Assembly: GCA_034007295.1 (NCBI GenBank) | Contig: JAVERC010000020.1 | Location: 1-57,660, forward strand | Source of the DNA: JACKCP01 sp034007295 | Lineage (GTDB): Bacteria > Desulfobacterota > Desulfobacteria > Desulfobacterales > JACKCP01 | Direction: 5' to 3' | Length of the DNA: 57,660 nucleotides | Shown: positions 33,358 to 41,916 of the stretch, one piece after another | How the letters are laid out: each line of letters begins with the position of its first letter | Position numbering within the stretch: position 1 is the first letter of the stretch | Notes under the pieces: model-generated | Seen by the model: only the letters and a program-made list of their open reading frames with translations | Database searches by the model: none | Told to the model about the DNA's origin: nothing | Position numbers and translations under genes: made by a program

Positions 33358-34464
33358 TTATCTTGCCATAAATCTTCTCATACTTATACTCATCAAAATA
33401 CCCATTCCAGACATTATTGTTATTACAGATGTTCCTCCATAACTTACAAGCGGAAGAGGCATTCCAACTACAGGAAAAATACCCATAACCATCCCGAGAT
33501 TGATAAAAAGCTGCCAGAAAACAATTGAAACAAGACCGACGCCCGTAATTATTCCAAATCTGCTCCTGCAGCTCCCTGCTATTTTAAGCCCCCATACTAA
33601 AATACAAAAATACAGACAAAGGAAAAGTATACTCCCCAAAAACCCCCATTCCTCTGCAAAAACTGAAAAAATAAAGTCAGTGTGCTGTTCAGGCAAAAAT
33701 GAAAGTGCATTTTGTGTGCCTTCACAATAGCCTTTACCGTAAAACATTCCAGATCCTATGGCAATTTTAGACTGAATTATGTGATACCCTGCCCCAAGTG
33801 GGTCCTGTCCCGGGTTTAAAAAGCTAATAATTCTTTTCCTTTGATATTCCTTAAGAAAAAACATTATAAAGACAATTGTCAAAATACTGCCAGCACCTAT
33901 TAATGACCAAAGAGTTTTCTTTCCCACTTTTACAAAAAGAATTATCAAACCTGCAATAAGCACAAGAGTACCTGCTGTCCCAAGATCAGGCTGTTTTAAA
34001 ATAAGAATAAAAGGAACCATTGTGTAAAAAATGGGCATTATAAGCTGCCTTAGCCCTACTCCCTTAATAAATAAATTTTTGGAAAAATGTCTTGCAAGGA
34101 CAAGAACCAAAGCTATCTTGGCGAGCTCAGAAGGCTGAAGATTCATAAATCCTAAGGAAATCCACCTTTGAGAACCTCCAGCAAGCCTTCCTTCAAAGAT
34201 TACATAAACCAGGCTTAAATTAACTGCCCAATAAAAAAAAAGGCACCATCTTTCATAAAAATGATAATCAATAACACCCAAAATAAAAAATATTATTATT
34301 CCGCCTAAAAACCATATACCCTGCTTGACCACAAAATCAGAACCGTAAATTATTCCTTCTTTGTGAGTAGCACTGTAAATTTCAGCAAGACTGATAAAAA
34401 AAAGTGCAATTATTAAAATAAACAATACCCAGTCAAAATTGGCAAAAAGCTTTTTATCAATCAT
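33358..34464 (-). CDS. rodA: Rod-shape peptidoglycan glycosyltransferase RodA (SEDS family)
   Basis: A 368-residue SEDS polymerase for lateral-wall synthesis, paired with PBP2. It has about ten membrane segments with ISLAEIYSATH in helix one, GGSQRWISLGFMNLQPSE, ILKQPDLGTAGTL, FLNPGQDPLGAGYHIIQSKIA, LPEQHTDFIFSVFAEEWG and the C-terminal LPLVSYGGTSVI. The ATG at 34464 has GGGGAG four bases upstream and overlaps mrdA by eight bases. It is the last gene of the mre operon. Confidence 0.95.
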   Translation of the reverse strand: MIDKKLFANFDWVLFILIIALFFISLAEIYSATHKEGIIYGSDFVVKQGIWFLGGIIIFFILGVIDYHFYERWCLFFYWAVNLSLVYVIFEGRLAGGSQRWISLGFMNLQPSELAKIALVLVLARHFSKNLFIKGVGLRQLIMPIFYTMVPFILILKQPDLGTAGTLVLIAGLIILFVKVGKKTLWSLIGAGSILTIVFIMFFLKEYQRKRIISFLNPGQDPLGAGYHIIQSKIAIGSGMFYGKGYCEGTQNALSFLPEQHTDFIFSVFAEEWGFLGSILFLCLYFCILVWGLKIAGSCRSRFGIITGVGLVSIVFWQLFINLGMVMGIFPVVGMPLPLVSYGGTSVITIMSGMGILMSISMRRFMAR

Positions 34465-36280
34465 TGATCTCCCCAAGGCAATATTTTTCAATAATTTTTT
34501 TGGCAATAGGTGCCGCAGTCCCTGAACCGTGCTCCCCATGCTCAACCAAAACTGCGACTGCAATTTTTGGATCTTCAACAGGTGCAAAAGCAATAAACCA
34601 TGCATGGGGCAGCCATTTTTTTCTTTTGCCTTTACTCATTTTGTACTTCTCACTGCTTACTACCTGTGCTGTTCCTGTTTTACCTGCTATTCGTATTTTG
34701 TCTGATTTGATTGAAAACCCTGTACCTGAATGTGAATTTACAACCATATCAAGACCTTCATTTATAATTTTCAAATAATCTTTATTTATTCCAATATCCT
34801 TTTTTTTGCTTTCTCTAACATCCCTTATTGTTTTTCCTTTGGAACTGACAATTTTTTTTACAAGAAAAGGTTTTACAAGACTCCCTTTATTGGCAAAAGC
34901 CGAAGTCATCACAGCCATCTGAAGAGGAGTCACTAGATTATAACCCTGCCCTATTACAACGGACAAAGTTTCTCCACCCTGCCAGCTTTTACCAAACTTT
35001 TGCATCTTCCACTTTGAATCCGGTACAATTCCAGCTTCTTCATTATCAATTTCAATTCCAGTTTTACTGCCAAGACCAAAAAGCCTTGCATATTCGGCAA
35101 GTTTATCGACCCCAAGCTTTATCCCAAGCTTGTAAAAATAAACATCACATGATTCTATAAGAGCTTCTTTTATATTGATGTTCCCATGACCATATTTATT
35201 CCAGCATCTAAAAAACCTGTCTCCATAAAAATATCTTCCTGAACAAAAATATTTTTCATCTGCAGTTATAAGTTCTTCTTCAAGCCCTGCTGCAGCAGGA
35301 ATCATTTTAAAAACAGAACCAGGGGGATATTTACCTTGAATAGCCTTATTTTCAAGAGGCCTTAAAGGATTTTCTATAAGCTCTTTCCACTGAAGATCGG
35401 TCATTCCTGTTACAAAAAGATTTTCATTAAAAACAGGAGTGCTTGCCATACAAAGGACTTCTCCACTATTTGGATCCATGGCAACAACCGCTCCAGCTTC
35501 TTCGCCTAAAAGTTCAACAGCATATTTTTGAAGTTCAAGATCAATTGTAAGGGTAATATTATCCCCAGGGGTTGGAGGAATTTCGCTGATTACCTGCATA
35601 ATTTTGCCTCTTGCATTGACTTCAACCTGAGCACCTCCGTATTCTCCTCTCAGGTAATCCTCAAATTTTTTCTCTATGCCTGATTTGCCTACATAATCGC
35701 CGACTCTTAGGGGGATATTCTTTTTACTCCTTAAAAAATCTGTATCCGCTTCTCCAAGATATCCAATCACATGGGAAGCAATTCCTGGAAAAAGATAATC
35801 CCGTTTTGGTTCAACACTTATAAAAGTACCGGGCAAAAAAAACTGATTTGTTTCTATTTTTGCAACAACATCCCTGTCAACATCATCTGCAATTGTTATA
35901 GCCTTGAAAGGAGTATAAATCTGAGCATTTTTAAGTTCCTTTGCTGTATCTTCGCTAATCTCAATTATCTGGCATAATCTATCCAAAAGTTCATCAATAG
36001 AGCCTGCATCCTTTGGTACTATTTTTACATTAAAAGAAGGTCTATTATCTACAATAAGCTTTTCATTTCTGTCAAAAATCAAACCCCTTGCAGGAGCAAT
36101 CCTTTGAATTCTTACACTATTATTAATAGAAAGTTTTCTGTAATTTTCACCGTTTATAACCTGAAGCCAGAAAAGCCTTAAACCCAAAATAAAAAAAGCT
36201 GCACTTATCCATATCAAAAGTATATTAAGTCTGCCCCTAAACCACTCAGGTTCTGGATTTCCATCAATACGAAAGGCCAT
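34457..36280 (-). CDS. mrdA: Penicillin-binding protein 2 (MrdA), lateral-wall transpeptidase
   Basis: A 607-residue class B PBP. It has a membrane anchor at about 19-39, a PBP dimer domain (RIAPARGLIFDRNEKLI) and a transpeptidase domain with SVFK (Ser322-Lys325), SCD (377-379) and KTG near residue 530 (IAGKTGTAQVV). SCD rather than SSN at the second motif and the PGDNITLTIDLELQKYA entry fit PBP2 rather than FtsI. It works with RodA and MreBCD. Confidence 0.96.
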   Translation of the reverse strand: MAFRIDGNPEPEWFRGRLNILLIWISAAFFILGLRLFWLQVINGENYRKLSINNSVRIQRIAPARGLIFDRNEKLIVDNRPSFNVKIVPKDAGSIDELLDRLCQIIEISEDTAKELKNAQIYTPFKAITIADDVDRDVVAKIETNQFFLPGTFISVEPKRDYLFPGIASHVIGYLGEADTDFLRSKKNIPLRVGDYVGKSGIEKKFEDYLRGEYGGAQVEVNARGKIMQVISEIPPTPGDNITLTIDLELQKYAVELLGEEAGAVVAMDPNSGEVLCMASTPVFNENLFVTGMTDLQWKELIENPLRPLENKAIQGKYPPGSVFKMIPAAAGLEEELITADEKYFCSGRYFYGDRFFRCWNKYGHGNINIKEALIESCDVYFYKLGIKLGVDKLAEYARLFGLGSKTGIEIDNEEAGIVPDSKWKMQKFGKSWQGGETLSVVIGQGYNLVTPLQMAVMTSAFANKGSLVKPFLVKKIVSSKGKTIRDVRESKKKDIGINKDYLKIINEGLDMVVNSHSGTGFSIKSDKIRIAGKTGTAQVVSSEKYKMSKGKRKKWLPHAWFIAFAPVEDPKIAVAVLVEHGEHGSGTAAPIAKKIIEKYCLGEIND

Positions 36281-36283
36281 AAA

Positions 36284-36820
36284 TTATATCCTTGATAATT
36301 GTGCAAACTTACTTTTGATGAGAGATTGGATTAAAATCATAAAATCTCTGATTTTAACAAAAAAAGAAAAGAAAAGAAAAAAACTAAAAAAACAGCATAA
36401 AAGTTCTATAAAAAACAAATTTAAAACTTCGTTTAAAAAAACAGGGTTAAAAAACCATTTATAATTTGAAACAAAGAGAAAAAAACCATTAATAAAAACC
36501 CCTAAAACTCCAAAAAATGTAATAAAAACTCTGTTATTCAAATTAAGAAAAAAAGAGCTTAACCTCAAAACAAGAAAAAACCATAAATATGTTGATATAT
36601 AGACTCCAAACACACCGCCAGACAAAGAGTCTTTTAAATAGCCTGCAAGTGCACAAAGTAAAAAGACTCGTACTTTATCTTCTGAAACAGAGTAATAATA
36701 AAAAATCCATGGCAGTAAAATATCATAAAATCCAAAACTATTTAAAAAAAAAGACTGAATAAGGATAAGACAGGAAAAGAAAAAAAAATTAAATAAAATA
36801 TCAGTCATCTTTTTTCTCAT
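36284..36820 (-). CDS. mreD: Rod shape-determining protein MreD
   Basis: A 178-residue, very hydrophobic protein with about five membrane segments, rich in Phe and Leu. The family is poorly conserved. The DSLSGGVFGVYISTYLWFF segment resembles the MreD D(s)xxGxxxG helix pattern, and its place between mreC and mrdA supports the call. It overlaps mreC by up to twenty bases; a second ATG at 36808 is possible and neither has a clear ribosome site. Confidence 0.85.
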   Translation of the reverse strand: MRKKMTDILFNFFFFSCLILIQSFFLNSFGFYDILLPWIFYYYSVSEDKVRVFLLCALAGYLKDSLSGGVFGVYISTYLWFFLVLRLSSFFLNLNNRVFITFFGVLGVFINGFFLFVSNYKWFFNPVFLNEVLNLFFIELLCCFFSFFLFFSFFVKIRDFMILIQSLIKSKFAQLSRI

Positions 36821-37631
36821 TGGGAGGGGTTATTATAATTAGAACTTCTTCTAATTTTTCAAAATCAACAAAAGGCATTATATCGACGTCTTGGAAAATA
36901 CCTGAATCCTTGCGTTTGACATTTACTACTTTTCCAACCCTTAAGCCTTTAGGGAAAATTTTATCCATTCCTGAAGTTATAACATGGTCGCCTGAATTAA
37001 CATCAAATTTTCTTAAAATATACTTAAAGATGCAAAGATCATTTCCTGTTCCAGATACAACTCCTCTTCCTCTAGAACTTTGAATAAGGCAGTCAACTCC
37101 GCTCATTCTGTCTGTGATAAGAAGAACTTTTGAATAATTTTTTGAAACTTTTATCACCTGTCCGACAACACCTTCAGGAACTATAACAGGAGAATTGACA
37201 AAAACGCCTGAATCTTTTCCTCTGTTTATAATAATTGTATTAAACCATTTTGCAGTATCTCTTCCAACCACTTCAGCAGCAATATATTCAGGTTTAATTT
37301 TTTTGCTGAATTTTAAAAGGCTCCTAAGTCTTTCATTTTCAAAAAAAACCTCTTTATATGCAGTCTCCTTTGAATAAAATTCCTTAAGATCACTTTTAAG
37401 CTTTAAATTTTCATCACTAACATAAACAAGATTAAAATAACTTTGCCAAATTTTCTCAAGATAACCAATACCAGATGATAAAGCCTCCTGAACCGGACCA
37501 AAAAAATCAAGTCCAAAAGAACCAAACCCCTGAATTTTACCGCCTCCACGTCCAGCTGCAATAAGAGCTGAAATATTGACAAGCAAAAAAACAAGAACAA
37601 CAAATTTAATGAATTTTTTTCTTGAAAACAT
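36801..37631 (-). CDS. mreC: Rod shape-determining protein MreC
   Basis: A 276-residue bitopic periplasmic protein. It has an N-terminal anchor (VVLVFLLVNISALIAA), a coiled-coil stretch (NLKLKSDLKEFYSKE) and the beta-rich MreC core with EVVGRDTAKWFNTIIINRG, VIVPEGVVGQV, SKVLLITD and FPKGLRVGKV. MreC scaffolds PBP2/RodA for elongation. It follows mreB by 12 bases. Confidence 0.94.
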   Translation of the reverse strand: MFSRKKFIKFVVLVFLLVNISALIAAGRGGGKIQGFGSFGLDFFGPVQEALSSGIGYLEKIWQSYFNLVYVSDENLKLKSDLKEFYSKETAYKEVFFENERLRSLLKFSKKIKPEYIAAEVVGRDTAKWFNTIIINRGKDSGVFVNSPVIVPEGVVGQVIKVSKNYSKVLLITDRMSGVDCLIQSSRGRGVVSGTGNDLCIFKYILRKFDVNSGDHVITSGMDKIFPKGLRVGKVVNVKRKDSGIFQDVDIMPFVDFEKLEEVLIIITPPNEKKDD

Positions 37632-37643
37632 AATATTTGATCA

Positions 37644-38687
37644 TCAATAAATCATAACCTCTTTTAAAATTTCAATATCTTCTAGTGACTTACCTGCCCC
37701 CTCGGCAATGGTTGAAAGAGGATCATCAGCTACTTTTATTGGAAGACCACTTTTTTCCCTTAAAAGCCTGTCAAGGTTTTTTAGCAGAGCCCCGCCACCT
37801 GTGAGTACAATCCCACGATCCACAATATCAGCAGCTAGCTCTGGCGGTGTCTGTTCAAGAGCAATTTTAACTGTTTCAACAATTGCCTCAATCTGCTCCA
37901 GAATCGCAACTCTTATTTCTTCGGAATCAATTGCAAGAATCTTTGGAATCCCTGATACAAGGTCTCTGCCCTTAACTTCTATGGTTTCCAGATTTTCAGG
38001 ATCAGGATAGGCATTACCTATAGTTGTTTTTATTATTTCAGCTGTTCTTTCTCCAATAAGCAGATTATATTTTCTCTTTATGTACTGCATAATAGAAGAA
38101 TCCATTTTATCTCCTGCAACTCTAAGAGACCGGCTGTAAACAATCCCTGCAAGTGAAATAACTGCAACTTCAGTTGTTCCTCCGCCAATATCAACTACCA
38201 TGTTACAGGTTGGTTCTGTTATTGGAAGCCCTGCACCAATAGCAGCAGCCATTGGTTCTTCTATCAAAAAGACCTCCCTTGCACCTGCCTGTTCAGCAGA
38301 TTCCTTTACAGCTCTTTTTTCAACCTGAGTTATTCCAGAAGGCACTGCAATAATAACTCTTGGCCTTATGAAACTTCTTCTGTTATGCACTTTCTGAATA
38401 AAATGACGAAGCATTGCCTCTGTAACTTCAAAATCTGCAATAACTCCGTCTTTCATTGGCCTTATTGCAATTATATTTCCAGGGGTTCTGCCCAGCATAT
38501 TTTTGGCTTCAAGCCCAACAGCAAGAACTTTACTTTTTGCCCTATTATCAGTCCTTACGGCAACAACTGAAGGTTCGCTTAAAACAATACCCTTTCCTTT
38601 AACATAAACAAGGGTATTTGCTGTTCCCAAATCAATGGCAAGATCACTTGAAAAAGCACCTAGTAATGAATCAACAAAAAAGTTCAT
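37644..38687 (-). CDS. mreB: Rod shape-determining actin MreB
   Basis: A 347-residue actin-family ATPase that guides lateral-wall synthesis. LAIDLGTANTLVYVKGKGIV is the phosphate-1 loop. RPMKDGVIADF, PRVIIAVPSGITQVEKRA, VVDIGGGTTEVAVISLAG (phosphate-2) and IVLTGGGALLKNLD (adenosine) follow. The N-terminal FFVDSLLGAFS could be an amphipathic membrane-binding helix. The gene opens the mreBCD-mrdA-rodA operon; an AGG-containing site precedes the ATG. Confidence 0.98.
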   Translation of the reverse strand: MNFFVDSLLGAFSSDLAIDLGTANTLVYVKGKGIVLSEPSVVAVRTDNRAKSKVLAVGLEAKNMLGRTPGNIIAIRPMKDGVIADFEVTEAMLRHFIQKVHNRRSFIRPRVIIAVPSGITQVEKRAVKESAEQAGAREVFLIEEPMAAAIGAGLPITEPTCNMVVDIGGGTTEVAVISLAGIVYSRSLRVAGDKMDSSIMQYIKRKYNLLIGERTAEIIKTTIGNAYPDPENLETIEVKGRDLVSGIPKILAIDSEEIRVAILEQIEAIVETVKIALEQTPPELAADIVDRGIVLTGGGALLKNLDRLLREKSGLPIKVADDPLSTIAEGAGKSLEDIEILKEVMIY

Positions 38688-39004
38688 GCCTTTATTACCT
38701 CATGTGCAAATTTGTTATTAGGATAATATAGCTACCAAACTAAAATCTTTATATTTATAAAATAAAAAATTTTAGCTTGCCTAACTAATAAAGAATACAA
38801 TTTATAAAAAACAAGTCCAATGAAAAACTTATTAGGCAATCATCCAAAAAGGACTCAACATTTATAGTTTAGCTAAATTTTAACCCTTTAAATACCTAGA
38901 CAATTAAATGGCAAAGGCTAAATTGAAAGCAGAAATTAAAACTCAATAATAAAATATTATTTTCCGCTACCAGAAAAAATGCTTATTTACAAGAATAAAA
39001 AAGA
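38688..39004. other. 317-bp AT-rich gap upstream of mreB
   Basis: No gene is seen. The part next to mreB contains a TATATTAT-like -10 candidate on the minus strand (about 38727) without a clear -35. The rest is low-complexity AT sequence separating mreB from the serine hydrolase gene, and no terminator hairpin is visible. Confidence 0.5.
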
Positions 39005-40063
39005 TTAAATCAGATTATAAAGTAAATTATGAAGCCTTGGCCTAAAATATTTTATTTTCTCATTGTTATCTCCGTAAAACACCCTGTTTGTCAACAATAT
39101 TATCCACAACCCAAACTTAAGATCAATCCATAAGGATGTACCTGTAAAACCAAGATGGCCTACAGTTTTTTGAGAAAAAAAATCACCGCAGGAAGAATTT
39201 ACTTCTGATTTAGAATCAAATAAAAGAGTTCTCTTATTTTTTCTTATTTCTAACATTTTTTTAGTAAAATTATTTTTTAAAATATTATTTTTATCGCCAG
39301 ATAATGAGCTAAAAATTTCATCAACAATTACATTAATATCTAAGCATGTGCCAAAAAGGCCTGCATGCCCGTCTTCCCCTCCAATTGCAAATGCATTGTC
39401 ATCATTTACTTCACCTTTAAGCAATTTATGCCTGAAATCTGAAAATGAGCTTGTACAAAAATCATCTACATTTTTCTTTACTTTTGAAGCAAAAAAAAGA
39501 GAAGAACATTTTTTATCATAAAAATTTTTTTTAAGATATTCATAAATACTCATTTCTGCAGTTTTTTCCAAAATTGTTTTTAAAACCATAAACCCGAGGT
39601 CGCTGTAAACTGTATCTTTGCCTGGAAGAGAACCTAAAACTTCCCCTGATATCCAGGAAAGCCTTGTTTTTTCTCTTTCTTTGAAAGGCAGATCCCATAG
39701 TTTTTTATAATAGTGTCTGTGAGCAGGAAGTCCTGAATTATGCAAAAGAAGATTTTCGATTTTTATAAGATTTTTACCGTTTTTTTCAAAACCCGTAATA
39801 AAATCTGAAACATAATCATCTGGGGAAATTTTTTTATCCTGCCACAAAAGCTGAAAGCAAAGAGCTGTTGCAAGTGGTTTTGTAAGAGATGCAAGATCAA
39901 AAAAAGTTTGCTTTGTGGTTTTTTCTTTTTTTACATCACTGTTAAAACCATAACTTTCATCAAAAATAATTTGAAACTTTTTTGATACAAGAACACTTGC
40001 TCCTGTAAAAACTTTATCTTCAATTGATTTTAAAAAAAAATCATTTACCTTATCAAAACTCAT
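39005..40063 (-). CDS. Serine hydrolase of the beta-lactamase class C / PBP-like fold
   Basis: A 352-residue protein of the Pfam beta-lactamase (class C, EstB, DD-peptidase) superfamily. SLTK gives the nucleophile Ser59 and Lys62. YSD (153-155) stands where YxN/YSN is usual. HLGFTGTS near residue 305 replaces the KTG box. No signal peptide is visible, so it may be cytoplasmic. It overlaps the LD-carboxypeptidase gene by four bases, which suggests a shared role in muropeptide processing or recycling. Substrate cannot be told from sequence; an esterase is equally possible. Confidence 0.82.
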   Translation of the reverse strand: MSFDKVNDFFLKSIEDKVFTGASVLVSKKFQIIFDESYGFNSDVKKEKTTKQTFFDLASLTKPLATALCFQLLWQDKKISPDDYVSDFITGFEKNGKNLIKIENLLLHNSGLPAHRHYYKKLWDLPFKEREKTRLSWISGEVLGSLPGKDTVYSDLGFMVLKTILEKTAEMSIYEYLKKNFYDKKCSSLFFASKVKKNVDDFCTSSFSDFRHKLLKGEVNDDNAFAIGGEDGHAGLFGTCLDINVIVDEIFSSLSGDKNNILKNNFTKKMLEIRKNKRTLLFDSKSEVNSSCGDFFSQKTVGHLGFTGTSLWIDLKFGLWIILLTNRVFYGDNNEKIKYFRPRLHNLLYNLI

Positions 40064-40932
40064 AAATTAGAAACTCTTTCAGTAAATGAGTTAATCTCAA
40101 CTGCCCTTCCAAGCAAAAGAGGGTTGTTTATTTTTCCATGCCCATATAAATCTGAAAAAACAATTGGAATATTTTTAAAATTTTCCATCAAAATTTCAAT
40201 GATAATATCCAAGCTGCCACACCCTTCAAAACTGCCTGCAATGACACCTCTTAAATATTCAAAATAACCACAAAGCCTCATTTGAGAAAGCATTTTATCA
40301 ATTTTATATGGCGATTCATTTACATCTTCAATAAATAGAATTTTATCTTTGAAAACAGGCATAAACTTTGTTCCGCACAGACTTGCAAGAGAAGCAAGAT
40401 TTCCTCCGCAAAGAATACCTCTAGCTTTTCCTGATCTTAAAAATACCTTGTCAGGACACAAATCTCTTGGAATTAATCCTTTAAAAATATTTTCAATAAG
40501 CCCTGAATCAGATTTATTTATATCTGAAAGATTTGGCCCATGAAAAACAAAATTATTTGATTTTTCCATTATCAAATTTAGAAAAATTGTTATATCGCTG
40601 TAACCCATAAAAAAACCATTAAACTCATTTAGTGATGAAACATCAATTTTATCAACTATTCTTATACAACCAAATCCTCCTCTTGCAAAAATTATCCCCT
40701 TTATATCTTTTTGACCTAATAGATTTAAAAAACCATTAATTCTTGATTCATCACTTCCAGACAGATATCTGTATGAATCAAAAATATTTTCAGCAAAAAC
40801 CGGAAAATACCCAAAATTTTCAATAAATTTTGCACCTTCTAATATTTTTCCCTTTTCAACCCTGCCAGAAATTGATGCAATACCAATTTTATCTCCCTTT
40901 TCAAGGGCAGGAAAAAGATTTTTTAGTTCCAT
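40060..40932 (-). CDS. LD-carboxypeptidase, peptidase family S66 (LdcA/MccF-like)
   Basis: A 290-residue S66 enzyme. Landmarks are KGDKIGIASISG, ARGGFGCIRIVD, the nucleophile elbow GYSD with Ser112, LFIEDVNE with Glu202 and YGHGKINNP with His265, completing the Ser-Glu-His triad. LdcA removes the terminal D-Ala from muramoyl tetrapeptides during peptidoglycan recycling, while MccF cleaves microcin C-type amides; the two cannot be separated here. No signal peptide, consistent with cytosolic recycling. Coupled to the downstream beta-lactamase-fold gene. Confidence 0.9.
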   Translation of the reverse strand: MELKNLFPALEKGDKIGIASISGRVEKGKILEGAKFIENFGYFPVFAENIFDSYRYLSGSDESRINGFLNLLGQKDIKGIIFARGGFGCIRIVDKIDVSSLNEFNGFFMGYSDITIFLNLIMEKSNNFVFHGPNLSDINKSDSGLIENIFKGLIPRDLCPDKVFLRSGKARGILCGGNLASLASLCGTKFMPVFKDKILFIEDVNESPYKIDKMLSQMRLCGYFEYLRGVIAGSFEGCGSLDIIIEILMENFKNIPIVFSDLYGHGKINNPLLLGRAVEINSFTERVSNL

Positions 40933-40951
40933 ATTATCCTTGTAATTTATC

Positions 40952-40981
40952 TTGACAAATTTAATGTCAAGTTGTTATAAG
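40952..40981 (+). promoter_or_regulatory. Sigma70 promoter of tRNA-Pro
   Basis: A perfect TTGACA (40952-40957) is followed by TTATAA (40975) or TATAAG (40976) with a 17- or 18-base spacer, about 18-20 bases ahead of the tRNA. Its strength fits a stable RNA gene. Confidence 0.8.
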
Positions 40982-40997
40982 TTCTTGTTCAAATAAG

Positions 40998-41075
<78 letters not shown>

Positions 41076-41422
41076 ATTCTAATTAATTGCTGAACGAAAA
41101 CTGCTTTTATACCCATTCTAAAGTTAAATCTATTCTAAAAGTTATTTTTGTCCTCTTTTTTTAAATAAACAAAAAAATTCTAATTTTCGGCCAATCAGAA
41201 ATTAAAAACATACTGCCAAATTTTTGTTTTTTTCAGACTACCTTATCCCTAATCCAAAATCTTTTAAACTTAGTTTTAATAAAAAAATCCATGTCCAAAT
41301 TTTTCCACCAAGATTTTTTCCCGAGCAAATGGGTAATTCATCCTATAGATTTAATTTTAGCCCAGTTTTATAATAAAATTTCTTAGTATCAAAAATTTCA
41401 ACACAACTATTCAGGTGAAAAA
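41076..41422. other. 347-bp gap between tRNA-Pro and the PilZ gene
   Basis: Holds a dispersed repeat at 41089-41195, starting 14 bases after the tRNA. The rest is AT-rich sequence with no gene. No classic intrinsic terminator follows the tRNA, and no clear promoter for the PilZ gene is visible. Confidence 0.6.
41089..41195 (+). repeat. Dispersed MITE-like repeat, copy 5 (both ends intact)
   Basis: Runs from GCTGAACGAAAACTGC to TTCTAATTTTCGGCCAATC. The ends are imperfect inverted repeats (CGAAAACTG versus TAATTTTCGG). The interior is shorter than in other copies. Reverse-complemented, its right end matches GATTGGCCGAAAA at 57535. It lies just downstream of tRNA-Pro. Confidence 0.82.
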
Positions 41423-41755
41423 ATGGCAGAAGAAAAAAGATATTACCCAAGAAAACCCTATTTTATGCCGGTTGACTACATAGACAGAAACCGAATTTAT
41501 AGAGAATATATAATTGATATAAGTGCAGGCGGAATTTTTATAAAAACTGAAAACTCTGTACCTGTTGGAAATGAAATAAGTCTTACCCTTCCTTTTCCTT
41601 CACAAAACTATATTACAATTTCTGGAGTTGTTGTAAGAAACGCTCCTGAGGGAATTGCCGTAAGATTTCACAGAAGTGACCTTGAACTTGTATCAAGACT
41701 TGAATCCCTTGTAGAAGAAATAAAAGTGGTAAATCAAAGTAAAGAATGGGGGTAA
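41423..41755 (+). CDS. PilZ domain protein (c-di-GMP receptor)
   Basis: A 110-residue single-domain protein. It carries RYYPRKP (the RxxxR half of the c-di-GMP site), then YIIDISAGGIFIKTE with the D/NxSxxG motif, and a beta-barrel with ISLTLPFPSQN and IAVRFHRSD. It resembles the TIGR02266 group described in Myxococcus and other deltaproteobacteria. PilZ proteins bind c-di-GMP and act on motility, exopolysaccharide or transcription; the partner is unknown. The stop codon is embedded in the terminator stem. Confidence 0.93.
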   Translation: MAEEKRYYPRKPYFMPVDYIDRNRIYREYIIDISAGGIFIKTENSVPVGNEISLTLPFPSQNYITISGVVVRNAPEGIAVRFHRSDLELVSRLESLVEEIKVVNQSKEWG

Positions 41756-41780
41756 AAATCTACCCCCGGATATTTTATTT
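41748..41780 (+). terminator. Terminator of the PilZ gene
   Basis: GGGGGTA (41748-41754) pairs with TACCCCC (41761-41767) around a six-base loop, followed by GGATATTTTATTTT. The stem includes the PilZ stop codon. Confidence 0.85.
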
Positions 41781-41784
41781 TGCA

Positions 41785-41912
41785 GCCTCAGTAAAACATT
41801 CTTTTTCTAAGGTACAGATTAGAATCCAAAATTTAACCCTCAAAAGATTAAAGTATCCTAAAGACTTAATTTTTGGTTAAACTGAAACAAAAACCTCGTT
41901 TTTGGGCAATTA
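41785..41912 (+). repeat. Dispersed MITE-like repeat, copy 6
   Basis: Contains AGAATCCAAAATTTAACCCTC and ends AACTGAAACAAAAACCTCG followed by TTTTTGGGCAATTAC, matching the right half of the family. The left terminus is weak. It lies between the PilZ terminator and the convergent flavoprotein gene. Confidence 0.72.
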
Positions 41913-41916
41913 CTAT

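Noticed and set aside
33500..33730. Plus-strand frame opposite rodA
   Set aside because: No family features; the minus-strand rodA motifs cover the same bases.
41076..41200. Integrative element att site at tRNA-Pro
   Set aside because: A repeat lies close downstream, but no duplicate of the tRNA 3' end and no integrase gene are in the window.
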